A DNA stretch of 64,000 bases from Dama dama (Eukaryota; Chordata; Mammalia; Artiodactyla; Cervidae), in NCBI RefSeq assembly GCF_033118175.1, contig NC_083714.1:6634001-6698000 (forward strand), given 5' to 3'. Shown piece by piece: positions 36,036 through 46,064 of the stretch (position 1 is the first letter of the stretch; each line of letters opens with the position of its first letter). The translations under genes and the position numbers were made by a program. Under the pieces are notes generated by a model, which was not told the DNA's origin, searched no databases, and was given only the letters and a program-made list of their open reading frames with translations.

Positions 36036-38450
36036 ATGGCGCACCGCTGCTTGCTGCTGTGGGGCCGGGGCGCCTGCCGACCCCGCAGGCTGCCCCCGAT
36101 GCTCGTGCCTGGCGGCCGCGCGGGCTCCACCGAACGGCTCTACCTGCGGACGCTTTATCGATATGCCACGACTCAGGCGAAAACCAGCAGGAATTCCCTT
36201 CTGACAGATGTGATTGCTGCTTATCAGAGGCTGTGTTCTCGGCCTCCAAAAGGATTTGAAAAATACTTTCCCAATGGAAAAAATGGAAAAAAAGCTAGTG
36301 AACCTAAAGAAGTTATGGGAGAAAAAAAAGAACCCAAGCCAGCTGCTGCCTCGCGTCCTTCTGGAGGAGTTGGTGGTGGTGGAAAACGAGGTGGCAAGAA
36401 GGATGACTCTCACTGGTGGTCCAGGTTCCAGAAGGGTGACATCCCATGGGATGACAAGGAATTCAGGATGTACTTTCTCTGGACCGCCCTGTTTTGGGGA
36501 GGATTCCTGTTTTACTTCCTGTTCAAGAGCTCCGGGAGAGAAATCACATGGAAGGACTTTGCCAACAACTATCTTTCCAAGGGAGTAGTAGACAGACTGG
36601 AAGTTGTCAACAAGCGATTTGTTCGAGTGACTTTTACACCAGGAAAAACTCCTGTTGATGGACAGTACGTCTGGTTCAATATTGGCAGTGTGGACACCTT
36701 TGAGCGGAACCTGGAGACTCTGCAGCAGGAACTGGGCATAGAAGGGGAGAACCGGGTCCCTGTGGTCTACATTGCTGAGAGCGACGGTTCCTTCCTCCTG
36801 AGCATGCTGCCCACCGTACTCATCATCGCCTTCCTGCTCTATACCATCCGGAGGGGCCCAGCCGGGATCGGCTGCACAGGCCGGGGCATGGGCGGACTCT
36901 TCAGTGTAGGAGAGACCACCGCCAAGGTCCTCAAGGATGAGATCGACGTGAAGTTTAAAGATGTGGCTGGCTGCGAGGAGGCCAAGCTGGAGATCATGGA
37001 ATTTGTGAATTTCCTGAAAAATCCAAAGCAGTATCAAGACCTGGGAGCAAAAATCCCAAAGGGTGCCATTCTCACTGGTCCTCCGGGCACTGGGAAGACA
37101 CTGCTGGCTAAGGCCACAGCTGGAGAAGCCAATGTCCCTTTCATCACCGTTAGCGGGTCTGAGTTCTTGGAGATGTTTGTTGGTGTGGGCCCAGCTAGAG
37201 TCCGTGACTTATTCGCTCTTGCTCGGAAGAACGCCCCTTGCATCCTCTTCATCGATGAAATAGATGCGGTGGGAAGGAAGAGAGGCAGGGGCAACTTCGG
37301 CGGGCAGAGTGAGCAGGAGAACACGCTCAACCAGCTGCTTGTGGAGATGGATGGATTCAACACAACCACCAATGTGGTCATCTTGGCGGGCACCAACCGA
37401 CCAGATATCCTAGACCCAGCTCTGATGAGGCCCGGCCGCTTCGACAGGCAGATCTTCATTGGACCGCCAGACATTAAGGGAAGAGCTTCTATTTTCAAAG
37501 TTCACCTCCGACCTCTGAAGCTGGATAGTGCCCTGGAAAAGGAAAAGCTGGCGAGGAAGCTCGCGTCTTTGACCCCGGGGTTTTCAGGAGCCGATGTTGC
37601 CAACGTGTGCAACGAAGCTGCTTTGATTGCCGCGAGACACCTTTCAGATTCCATAAACCAGAAACACTTTGAACAAGCAATTGAACGAGTGATTGGCGGC
37701 TTAGAGAAGAAAACCCAGGTCCTACAGCCCGAGGAGAAGAAGACAGTGGCATACCACGAGACAGGCCACGCAGTTGCCGGTTGGTACCTGGAGCACGCGG
37801 ACCCCCTCCTGAAGGTGTCCATCATCCCATGGGGCAAAGGGCTGGGCTATGCTCAGTACCTGCCCCGGGAGCAGTACCTCTACACCCGGGAGCAGCTCCT
37901 GGACCGCATGTGCATGACCCTGGGCGGCCGCGTGTCCGAGGAGATCTTCTTTGGCAGGATCACTACTGGTGCCCAGGACGACTTGCGCAAAGTGACCCAG
38001 AGTGCCTACGCCCAGATTGTTCAGTTTGGCATGAACGAGAAGGTTGGGCAGATCTCCTTTGACCTCCCACGTCAGGGGGACATGGTGTTGGAGAAGCCTT
38101 ACAGCGAGGCCACCGCCAGACTCATAGATGACGAAGTACGAATCCTTATCAACGATGCTTACAAGAGGACAGTGGCCCTCCTCACAGAGAAGAAAGCTGA
38201 CGTGGAGAAGGTTGCTCTGCTGCTGTTAGAAAAAGAAGTGTTAGACAAGAACGACATGGTGGAACTTCTGGGCCCCAGGCCATTTGCGGAGAAGTCTACA
38301 TATGAGGAGTTTGTGGAAGGTACCGGCAGCCTGGACGAGGACACCTCGCTCCCAGAGGACCTGAAGGACTGGAACAGGGAACGCGAGGGCTCGGAGGAGC
38401 CCGCGGGCGAGAAGGTGACCAGCCAGGTCCAGGGTGCCGGCCCTGTGTAG
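36036..38450 (+). CDS. AFG3L2: AFG3L2-like m-AAA protease subunit, intact retrocopy ORF (804 aa)
   Basis: AFG3L2 forms the m-AAA protease of the mitochondrial inner membrane (alone or with SPG7), which degrades unassembled membrane proteins and matures some imports. The frame is open from ATG 36036 (Kozak ggccATGg) to TAG 38448-38450. Seen: basic N-terminal targeting region (1-50), GKNGKK and GGKRGGKK linkers, membrane spans about 144-163 and 252-271, Walker A GPPGTGKT (348-355), Walker B ILFIDEID (403-410), arginine fingers R465/R468, zinc motif HETGH (574-578) and the third ligand region GAQDD (645-649). Human AFG3L2 is 797 residues with the same numbering at H574/E575/H578. Odd points: T576 where M41 proteases have alanine, W599 in the usual IIPRG motif, C280 where human has arginine, and a longer C-terminus. 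C280 and W599 fit CpG decay (CGN to TGN). ATPase motifs are intact; full protease activity is doubtful. It could also be an unexpressed copy. Confidence 0.93.
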   Translation: MAHRCLLLWGRGACRPRRLPPMLVPGGRAGSTERLYLRTLYRYATTQAKTSRNSLLTDVIAAYQRLCSRPPKGFEKYFPNGKNGKKASEPKEVMGEKKEPKPAAASRPSGGVGGGGKRGGKKDDSHWWSRFQKGDIPWDDKEFRMYFLWTALFWGGFLFYFLFKSSGREITWKDFANNYLSKGVVDRLEVVNKRFVRVTFTPGKTPVDGQYVWFNIGSVDTFERNLETLQQELGIEGENRVPVVYIAESDGSFLLSMLPTVLIIAFLLYTIRRGPAGIGCTGRGMGGLFSVGETTAKVLKDEIDVKFKDVAGCEEAKLEIMEFVNFLKNPKQYQDLGAKIPKGAILTGPPGTGKTLLAKATAGEANVPFITVSGSEFLEMFVGVGPARVRDLFALARKNAPCILFIDEIDAVGRKRGRGNFGGQSEQENTLNQLLVEMDGFNTTTNVVILAGTNRPDILDPALMRPGRFDRQIFIGPPDIKGRASIFKVHLRPLKLDSALEKEKLARKLASLTPGFSGADVANVCNEAALIAARHLSDSINQKHFEQAIERVIGGLEKKTQVLQPEEKKTVAYHETGHAVAGWYLEHADPLLKVSIIPWGKGLGYAQYLPREQYLYTREQLLDRMCMTLGGRVSEEIFFGRITTGAQDDLRKVTQSAYAQIVQFGMNEKVGQISFDLPRQGDMVLEKPYSEATARLIDDEVRILINDAYKRTVALLTEKKADVEKVALLLLEKEVLDKNDMVELLGPRPFAEKSTYEEFVEGTGSLDEDTSLPEDLKDWNREREGSEEPAGEKVTSQVQGAGPV

Positions 38451-38795
38451 CTCCTGGTGCTGCACCCTCAGAGCCGCCCCAAGGGCACGGCAAGAAGGGG
38501 TGCTTCGTCCTTGGCCTCGGAGGTCACAGGGGCGGGAGTGCGTCCCCAGCCTCCAGTCTCCTGTACCCTCACGTGGGGGTGTGCTCACCATTACCCGCCC
38601 TTCACTCCCACCTCCCTCAGAGTCTCCCTCTGTGATGGGCTGTGAAATTAAGAGTATTTCTACTTGATTTAATATTTTAAAGACGGAACCCAAGCTACAT
38701 GCTGCTGTTCTGTGATGGAGTGGTTTTCTAGGAGAGCTGTGTAACATATTTAAAAATATGAATGTATTGTGTAAATACGGCTTCTTTATGTCACA

Positions 38796-38801
38796 AATAA
38801 A
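38796..38801 (+). promoter_or_regulatory. Poly(A) signal of the AFG3L2 retrocopy
   Basis: AATAAA 26 bases before the A-rich tail that starts at 38828. The tail has decayed to A8-TAA-A8 patterns. Confidence 0.9.
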
Positions 38802-38862
38802 GTGTAAATGCTGCATTTTTCCTTCTGAAAAAAAAAATAAAAAAAAATAAAAATGGGCACAA

Positions 38863-39621
38863 AAACATTGGCAGCCAGTGATTAGCTTTCTGAAGATTCT
38901 GAACAATCAGACCCCCTTTTCTACACAGACTCTGGCCCAGTGGGGGAACTTTAATGTCGTCTGCAGCATCCCATCTGGTAGAAGTGGACAGAGGGGCCCT
39001 GGTGGGGGAGGGTGCCATCTCCCCAGCCGGTTTGTATCTGACTGTACTGAGATGTCAGCATACCCCTGTCTCCTTGGGCCAGTTAAGAGTTGAGTGTCAT
39101 CTGTGTCCCCTTCTCCCCTTCCCTGGACAGAATGTGGTGTGTCACTGTAAGCTCAGGGGCAGAAACAAGCGGAGCTGAAGCCCAGACCCCTTTCAGAATC
39201 TTCTTGCAGGGTTCAGAAGCCGACAGACACTGGCTCCTTGGTGTGTGTGGGCTCCCTGGAGCAGTAGCTCATCTTTCCTGTGTCTGTGCAAGAGACCCTC
39301 GGGCATCTCCCGCTGCTAGCTGCCTGACCCCTTAGCTTTCTGCCACCAGCCATGAGCTCTCTAGTTGGTTGTGTCCTGTTTCCATTTGCCAGTTCATTAT
39401 ACCCTTTGACATAGGGGCTCTTCATCGAGAACTAAGACTGGACCTCCAGGGTCTTTGAACAGGCCTTTCAGATTGCATGTGTGTGTGCCTGCAGAGGTTC
39501 TGTGATCAGATGACGTGAAGCAGGTGGGGTGCTGCATCTGCGTGATGGTCGGGGCAGCTTGTCTCCTCTGGGCCTGTGGGCGACCCATGGCTTGCTGAAC
39601 GAGGTGAACAATTGGCTGATT
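38863..39621. other. No gene recognised
   Basis: Mixed sequence after the retrocopy. No PRRC2B exon match until about 39622, so the missing parental coding part was lost before or at this point. Confidence 0.5.
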
Positions 39622-39848
39622 GCTTCCTTCGGGATTGATGAAACCCATAATGCCCGCGGATTCCCTCAGTGGGACCGGCTGTCGCTCTGAGGACCAGAGC
39701 TGTGTGCCCCCGCTGCTGGAAAGGAAGATGACTGCCATTGACCCCGCCCCATGTGGAGCCCCGAGGGTTACATGGCATTGCAGAGCAAAGGCTACTCGCT
39801 GACCCACCTGAAATCCAGCGACAATTTGGCCATGGACGTGCATGTCAG
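39622..39848 (+). pseudogene. PRRC2B: PRRC2B pseudo-exon (5' part missing)
   Basis: Reads LPSGLMKPIMP, LSGTGCRSEDQSCVPPLLER, then a shifted frame giving GYMALQSKGYS. Donor catgtcag|gtgagg is kept. The upstream coding part of this exon is not found. Confidence 0.88.
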
Positions 39849-40139
39849 GTGAGGCGACACTTGGTCCTGCTGCCCTGCAGCTGAAGGAGGAATCTCGGTC
39901 CTCAGTAAGATGGGCTCTGGGAGGAGGCCCTGTCCCGGGAGACACTGCCCTCAAGGAAGGGGCACCTTGGGAGGGACCGGTGTGCTCTGGGGAAGGAGCG
40001 TGAGATGAAGATGGCTGGGTGCTTTCACGTGAGAGGCTCTGATGGTGACTGAAGGCCCAGGAGGAATCCTGGGGTCAGAGGCAAATCCCACAGAACCTTG
40101 GGGCAGGGCCACAGGGTGGGGTTGAGTGCATGTGTTATG

Positions 40140-40812
40140 GCTCTTTCCTGTGAAAGTAAGGCGAGCTGGCAGAGGGGAGCACCTGCCTGGCCCAGGACAC
40201 ATGGCCTGTCCAAGAGGCGGCTGAGGACGAGGACCAAAAGACTGACCCCGTGCTGGCCAGTGTAGCCCCGGCCACCTCAGAGGACCAGGGCTCAGTCAGT
40301 GCCAGCTCAGACCATGAGGCCAGCCGTCCCGAGGGGCACAACAACACAGATGGGGTCCCAGAGGCCAGACCCTCCAGGGAGGCCAGCCACACACTCCTAA
40401 CCAAGAGGAATAACTGGATCTTCATTGATGAGGAGCAAGGCTTTGGGGGCCGGGGGCCAGCCCGGGGCCATGGCCATGGGTTCTGAGAGTTCACCTTCTG
40501 TTGGCAGCCCACTGGTAGTAGCCTGTGGGGCGGGGGCGTCCTTGGGGCACAGGCCCTCTACAACGGCAGCCAGAGGAGTGGCCGGGGCTGGGGTCTGCAG
40601 GAGTTTGGCCCACCAGATTAATTCCCCCGGGCCAAGCCCCGGCGGAGGATGGCCAGCGAGACCCACAGTGAGGACTCTGAGTAGGAGGAGCTTCCAAGCA
40701 GCAACAGCAGCGAGGCGCCGAGCCTGAGGATGAGAGTGAGCTCCCAGAGTAGGAGGAGGCCACGGGAAGGAAGGGCGACTTCAGGGAGTCCTGGTGGTCT
40801 GGCAGGATGCAC
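40140..40812 (+). pseudogene. PRRC2B: PRRC2B giant-exon remnant, both ends truncated
   Basis: Starts in the ELGEEST-equivalent segment (ELAEGSTCLAQ), runs through KRNNWIFIDEEQGFGGRG and REFTF to KPRRRMASETHSEDSE and the GDFRDSW-equivalent. TGA at 40484-40486 and TAG at 40682-40684 interrupt it. The parental exon is several times longer. Confidence 0.9.
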
Positions 40813-40819
40813 CCCCATA

Positions 40820-40930
40820 ACAGCCCTGCAGTGTCCCAGTTTTAAAGATGGGAAGTTGAGGCCCAGAGAGGTTGAGTGATATGTCCAGGGTTACACAGCT
40901 GGTTAGGAGTGGAGCTGGGCCTCAGGTGTG
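40820..40930 (-). mobile_element. MIR SINE
   Basis: Reverse-sense MIR core: ttttaaagatgggaagttga, gcccagagaggttgagtgat and ttacacagctggttaggag. Confidence 0.85.
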
Positions 40931-41190
40931 TCTGTCGCTGAGGCCTGTTTTCTTCACTCTTTCCTGTTTGGTTTGAGATAACAGCGCATTACAGGGTTGT
41001 GAGAAGAGTGTCGAAATCCTCCCTGGGTTTCCTAGACCCTGGTGACAGTGAATAGGCTGAGGCCCAAGCCAGCTAAGGGCCTGGCCTTTTGAGTTGACTC
41101 AGTGCTTCGATTTCAGGTGTCTGTAGGGTTAGGTTATTCTTAGCTTGCAGTAAATGGAACCGTTGCCCTTCCTTGTGAATCTTGGTTCAG

Positions 41191-41334
41191 ACACCAACAT
41201 TGAAAATTGTGGATCCAGCCCTGGGGAGGAGAGTGAGGTGGGCTCTGGTGGGCGAAGGCTTCACTGAGGTCCTGACCAAGAAGCAGCGCTGCCTGCTGGA
41301 GGAGGAGAGGAGAAAGAAGGAGCAAGCAGTGCAG
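41191..41334 (+). pseudogene. PRRC2B: PRRC2B pseudo-exon
   Basis: Acceptor cttggttcag| and donor gcag|gtatgg are kept. IENCGSSPGEESEVGS is followed by a 2-bp loss (parent GSMVGEGF), after which EVLTKKQRCLLEEERRKKEQ continues in another frame. Confidence 0.94.
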
Positions 41335-41804
41335 GTATGGGGCGTGATGCAAGGGGGCTGTACGCAGAGACCTGCGGAGTCGGAGTGTTGAGATTTTGGC
41401 CCGGGCTGGGAGAGGAAGAATGACATGCTTGTAAGCAGGCAGTGCCTCCCAGGGCCCACTCTCCCTGTGCTCCGTGGGGTAGATGGTGTGATTTCCATGC
41501 TCTCAGAGGATGACTGGTCCTTGTTGACACCAGCTGAAATGAAGTGAGCAGGACATAGACCTCTGTCAGCTCCTGAAGTCCAGCCTCCTCCTATTGTAGT
41601 CTCAGATCGCAGCCCACTGGGCACTTCCAGGGGTGGTTTGGTTGGCATTGCCGTTCCCGCGTGGTCAAGGTTTTAACTGATGGTTCGTGAATTCTCTGGA
41701 GCGGTTTCTGGGTGTGGTTTTGGAGCCCAGAGGCGTCTTTCTGGGGGGAGCTAATTTTTCCCGTCTGCCATCGAGGCTGGACCCCATCACCCTCTTCTCC
41801 GTAG
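41335..41804 (+). other. PRRC2B-copy intron remnant
   Basis: Intervening sequence between two recognised exons; nothing else seen. Confidence 0.7.
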
Positions 41805-41945
41805 GTTCCTGTCAAAGGCCGAAGTCTTTCCTCTTGAATTCCTCTCGGTTTGCGAAGAAGCAGAACAACCTGTGTCTGGAGCAGGGCGACGGGCCTGTGC
41901 CCAGCAGCAGCCTGGGCACCGAGATCTGTGAGAGCAGCAGTCAGG
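41805..41945 (+). pseudogene. PRRC2B: PRRC2B pseudo-exon
   Basis: Acceptor ttctccgtag| and donor gtcagg|gtagga. VPVKGRSLSS ends in TGA where the parent codes R (CGA), then a one-base loss, then FAKKQNNLCLEQGD and GTEICESSSQ. Confidence 0.94.
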
Positions 41946-43456
41946 GTAGGAGCTTGTGTTCGGATCCCAAGGCTCGGGCCGCCTCCCAGGCTTGCAGTCC
42001 TTCTCAGGGTAGGATTCTGCCTTGGGGCCGTGAGCATAGACACAGCATTGCCTGTTTCCTGGCTTCCTCTGCCGAGTCTGGGGTTAATGCCATCTGAGCA
42101 CCACGTGCCGCTGCAGCCTCTGAACAGATGTACGTTTCCCTGCCTGAAGTGTGGTGGCGAGCAGAGCATTCTGCATCCAGTGACAGGAAAGAGTGGTCCC
42201 ACCCCTCCTGGCTGAGGTCGCTCAGGAGTTGACTTGACTCTCACCCACATCAGCAATCCTCTCTTCTTACCTTGAGAGCGAGCAGCAGACGAATATTTGG
42301 GAGAACAGGAGTCGAGAGCTTTCCTGTCTGTGCTGTGTGCCCTTTCCTTGCCAGAAGGAAGGTTCTGTCGGCCCCTCCCCAAATGTCGTCTTAGACTTGA
42401 AACCAGACTAGGGTGGCCCTTAATTTGTAGAAAATCTCTGTTTCCCTGAAGTTAAAGGAATGTCTTATCCAGTGGTATTTTTCTGGTAATCTTTCATTTT
42501 AAAATACGAAACCATGTTAATTGAGCAGATTCTTCTTGAGTTCCTGCTTTGGGCAAGGCCCTGCAGGGAAGGCAGCGGGAACTTGGTGAAATCACCCATT
42601 GCTAGCTCTTTTATTCAAAGCAGCTGAGACTTCCAGAGTGAGTGACAACCCCGGAGCCACATGACAGACATCCTGGGTTCTGAGCCTGGTTCTCTTAGTT
42701 TTACCACGTGGCCTGTCTTCATGTTTCTGATTAAAACCTTGACTCTAAACATTTCAATGTAATATTGGGAAATAGTCAACTCTGATTGAAAGTACAGTAG
42801 TCTTTCAGTATATTTTGGGTGCAGTCAGTTTGGTTTTGTGAGAGTGGTGGGTGTCACAGTGTAAATGTCCAAAAATACGTACCTGCCAGCGTGGTCAAGC
42901 AGAATGGACCAACTAGGGAGTTACCCTTGGCTATCAAGGATTTCCCTCCTGGATTGCGCAGTGTCTCGTGGTTGCTCAGACCAGGGGTGTGTGGATGGCT
43001 TCAGAAGGGCCCTGGATCTTGGAAAAGAGCTCAGGAGATTTTCTGCACACACACACAGGGTCTGTGACTTTTGTTGGATTCTCAAGAATGCTTGGGCTAA
43101 CAACAGTTGAGTAATAATCAGCTTGACTCGTTCAAAGACCCGTAGGGAGGTGCCAATTTGTAGAAATAAATAGTTGGCTTATGTGAGAAAAGCTTTACCG
43201 CAGCAGAGGTAGTGATACAGAATTCTAATCCCTGTGAGTGAGAAGTTGCTGGCATGTTTACCTGGAGCTCCTTGTCCATGAAATCACGGGAAGCTCGTTT
43301 ATGGAAATGTTTCTGGGGATGTTGGGGAGTCGAATGAAGGTGTCAGACTGAGGAGGGAGGTGGTTTGGAGACTTGAGTTTGTGTGAGCTGCCCGTGGCCG
43401 TGTTTCTGGCTTGGTTGTTCCTCTTTGATGTCCCGACTCTGTCTTTCTCCTAGCAG
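41946..43456 (+). other. PRRC2B-copy intron remnant
   Basis: No coding segment or young repeat seen across about 1.5 kb. Confidence 0.7.
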
Positions 43457-43539
43457 CCCTCCCCCTTCAGGCCTCTGCTAGTGACTCCTGGACCAAAGCT
43501 GCCACTGCCTTCACCAGCACCAAGCCTGCCTCTGCTGAG
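43457..43539 (+). pseudogene. PRRC2B: PRRC2B pseudo-exon, frame intact
   Basis: Acceptor tcctagcag| and donor gctgag|gtgagt. Reads ALPLQASASDSWTKAATAFT then STKPASAE with no break. Confidence 0.93.
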
Positions 43540-43861
43540 GTGAGTGGCCCCCAGGCACCAAGCATGTGCTTACCATCAAGGGCCGTCCCAGTGGCCCGCC
43601 CATGCTCTCCCTGGCCAGGCAGTGAGCTTGGCTCATCGTTGGTCACCAGTCTTGCTTTCAGCTCTGCAGGAGGTGCCTGTGTGGGAGGGAGAAAGAGGGG
43701 ATGGCCAGGGAGCACCCACCCTGGGTCCTTGGTGTCTGGCCATGCTCAGAGTGCAGGGGTCCATGTGTACCTGGGATCATGGGCTCGGGCCAGGAGACAT
43801 GTCATGCCTCAGGTCTCGCTCTGCAGGACTCAGGTGCTGACTGGCCGTGTGTCCTGCACAG

Positions 43862-44049
43862 CAGGGCTTTAAGAGCAGCCAGGGAGACAGTGGTGTTGAC
43901 CTGAGCTCAAAGTCCCAGAGTCCTTAGCGACCTCCTCGCAGCGCAGCTCCCCATGTGGCACCCTGAAGCCTGAGGATGCAAGTGGGCCTGGCCTGGTGCC
44001 CAAGGCCAATAGCCACAAGGAGCAAACTCAAAAGCAGTCAGAGCCAAAG
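43862..44049 (+). pseudogene. PRRC2B: PRRC2B pseudo-exon
   Basis: Starts QGFKSSQGDSGVDL, then frameshifts near 43900 with an in-frame TAG; later pieces match the LKPE...SGPGL...NSHKEQ segment. The donor reads gtcatc, a weak site. Confidence 0.9.
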
Positions 44050-44189
44050 GTCATCTGGAGCCCGGCTCTCCGGGGCTTGGCAGAACGGCCGGTGTCTTTT
44101 TTCTTCTTTTCTGGCTCCCAGTTCCTTGGAAGCTAGTGGTCAGGGTCACTCCAGGCTGTGTGTCTCAGCCTCTTTGCTCTTCCATCAAG

Positions 44190-44385
44190 GATTCAGAACA
44201 AGGCTCAGGACAGAGCACGGAGCACAGACTGGGACCCATCGGAAGTGAGTGCTCTCTGCAAAACAGAAAGGGCTCCGAGGGGGCCGAACGGCTGCCAGGC
44301 GCTGTGGTTCCCCATTCATGGGGTGGAGATTCACGGGGACTCTGTGCTGCCAGTGACACCCATTGAATTTGGAGCCAACCCGAAG
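44190..44385 (+). pseudogene. PRRC2B: PRRC2B pseudo-exon with lost splice donor
   Basis: DSEQGSGQSTEHRLGPIG, then CSLQNRKGSEGAERLPGAVV, then a shift to GVEIHGDSVLPV. After the final lysine codon the sequence is atgagg, where the parental donor would be gtgagg: the GT is gone. Confidence 0.92.
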
Positions 44386-44691
44386 ATGAGGCTTGAAGTG
44401 TTTCTTCTCCACATCTCCCCAACCCCTGTTTTTGGTGCTTGGAGAGGAAGGAGGGGCCTTTCCTGGAGGAGTGGGCTGGTAGGTGCTGGCAACACTCCAA
44501 GGGATGTCGTGGGGTGGCATCCTGGTTGCCGAGCTGCTATGGGCTGGTCCCGTCTCCCTGCCAATGCCAGGCAAGTTCTCAGACCAAGCAGGAAGCCAGG
44601 CAGGGAAGGGGATGGCTGCCTTGCTTGGGGGCTTTTCGGAAACAGCTGGCCGTTTTGTTCACATGGTGAATACTGCTTACTTATTTACTTT

Positions 44692-44857
44692 TAAGTCTTT
44701 ATTTATGTGGCTGTGCTAGGTCTTAGTTGCGTCACATGGAGTCTTTGGTCTTCGTTGCGGCATATGGGATCTAATTCCCTGAGCAGGGATCGAACCCGGG
44801 CCCCCTGCAGCGGGATCCCGGAGTCTTTGCCCCTGGACCACCGGGGAAGTCCCATAC
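44692..44857 (-). mobile_element. CHR-type SINE, minus strand
   Basis: Reverse sense: tatttatgtggctgtgctag, catatgggatctaattccct and the head tggaccaccggggaagtccc. Confidence 0.86.
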
Positions 44858-44960
44858 TGGGTTTTTTGAGTTGCTGAGGCAATGGGTCTCCTTCACGTGT
44901 GTCTCTGCCAGAAGGCGAGCCAGGGTGATTTCGGTGGGCCTTGTTCCCTTTTTTTTACAG

Positions 44961-45043
44961 GACTCTGATTTCAGCTTGCAGCCCGGCTCTGCCTCTGGTC
45001 CCACAGGGATTCCAGTTGTCAAACCTCAGGACACATTGGCCAT
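44961..45043 (+). pseudogene. PRRC2B: PRRC2B pseudo-exon
   Basis: Acceptor ttttttacag|. DSDFSLQPGSASGPTGIPVV, KPQDTLA is open, but no GT donor follows at the expected place; the end is approximate. Confidence 0.9.
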
Positions 45044-45619
45044 GCTTCTACTGCCCAGCTGTGTGGTCCCTGTGCCAGCAGGCCCCGGGGAAGAGAGCCT
45101 CGTCAGTGTGGCTCTCGGGTTGGAAGGGTTGGTTTGTGTCTTGGTGCCGTTTCTAGCTAGTTGAACGCCCGTGGCAAGTTGTTCCCCGCTCTGGTTTTGT
45201 GAGCTTAAAATGGAGTGGTGTAACCCCTAAGGTCTGTTGTATTTGGCACTTTGTGATTCAAAACTTCCCGGGTTCCGCAGTCACACACGTTTGAGAGTGC
45301 TGTGCTAATTTAAGTCAACAAGTGTCCTTACTCTGCGATTATTCAGAAACCCCATGACATGCAGGTGGGCGCTGGACACTGCAGGAAGGGGGTCTAGCAC
45401 TGTATTTCTGAGCATGTTTCCAGGGCCTGTTTTTCGCAGTCTGGGGGAAGGGGCTGAGACAGGAACTGGGACCTCCATGCCATGCAGTGGGGCCTGCGTG
45501 CTGGCCACCAGCTGTGCTTCTGTTGCTGAAACACGGCGGCCCTGCTGGAAGGCTGGGTCCGGGCAGGAGAGGGTGTGGTTCCCTCCTTTGCAGGTGTCCC
45601 ACTGTGTCCTTCCCTCCAG

Positions 45620-45724
45620 GCCGGGCTCACCCCCAGCATCCCCATCCTGCAGCGTGACCACCACATCCAGAGAGCCATCAGCCCCTCCCACATGTCCTTC
45701 CCCACCGCTGACTTCACTCTGAAG
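45620..45724 (+). pseudogene. PRRC2B: PRRC2B pseudo-exon, frame intact
   Basis: Acceptor cttccctccag| and donor ctgaag|gtaact. Reads AGLTPSIPILQRDHHIQRAI then SPSHMSFPTADFTLK, very close to the parent. Confidence 0.95.
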
Positions 45725-45871
45725 GTAACTTGGGGCCTGGCTTGTGAGTGGGCAAGAGCAAGCAGACCCCACCCCAGCACACCCCCTCCTTCCACCCCTG
45801 GACTTAGCTTTGTGCCACCGCTGCCTTCTGGCCCGTAACTTCAATCTCCCCCCACCTCCTTGCATCCAAAG

Positions 45872-46064
45872 ATGGAGTCTGTGCACAAGGCTTGGGAAAA
45901 CTCGCCCAGCTAGCCGGAGCAGAGCTCGCCAGGAGGCTCCAGCTCAGGCCCGCAGCCCCCACCCTCCAGGGGGGCCTCCCGCGGGATCAGCTATAGCTCC
46001 TTCAGTGGAGTCTCCAAGCCCTCTGTGCCCGTGGCCTCAGTCACACTTTCTGCAGCCCTTCCAG
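45872..46064 (+). pseudogene. PRRC2B: PRRC2B pseudo-exon
   Basis: Acceptor gcatccaaag| and donor ttccag|gtacct. MESVHKAWENSPS, then TAG, PEQSSPGGSSSG..., ISYSSFSGVSKPSVPVASV. One nonsense codon, otherwise in frame. Confidence 0.94.

Larger units (their letters stand above)
35888..38862 (+). mobile_element. AFG3L2: AFG3L2 retrocopy unit with target-site duplications
   Basis: A complete processed mRNA copy: 134-bp GC-rich 5'UTR, intronless CDS, 3'UTR, poly(A) signal and A-rich tail. The 14-bp duplications aaaaatgggcacaa at 35888-35901 and 38849-38862 are identical. The upstream context ttt|aaaaa fits the L1 endonuclease target, so L1 machinery made this copy. Confidence 0.96.

Noticed and set aside
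35886..37037. 383-codon minus-strand frame across the AFG3L2 5' end
   Set aside because: Antisense shadow of a conserved coding region; no family features and no promoter.
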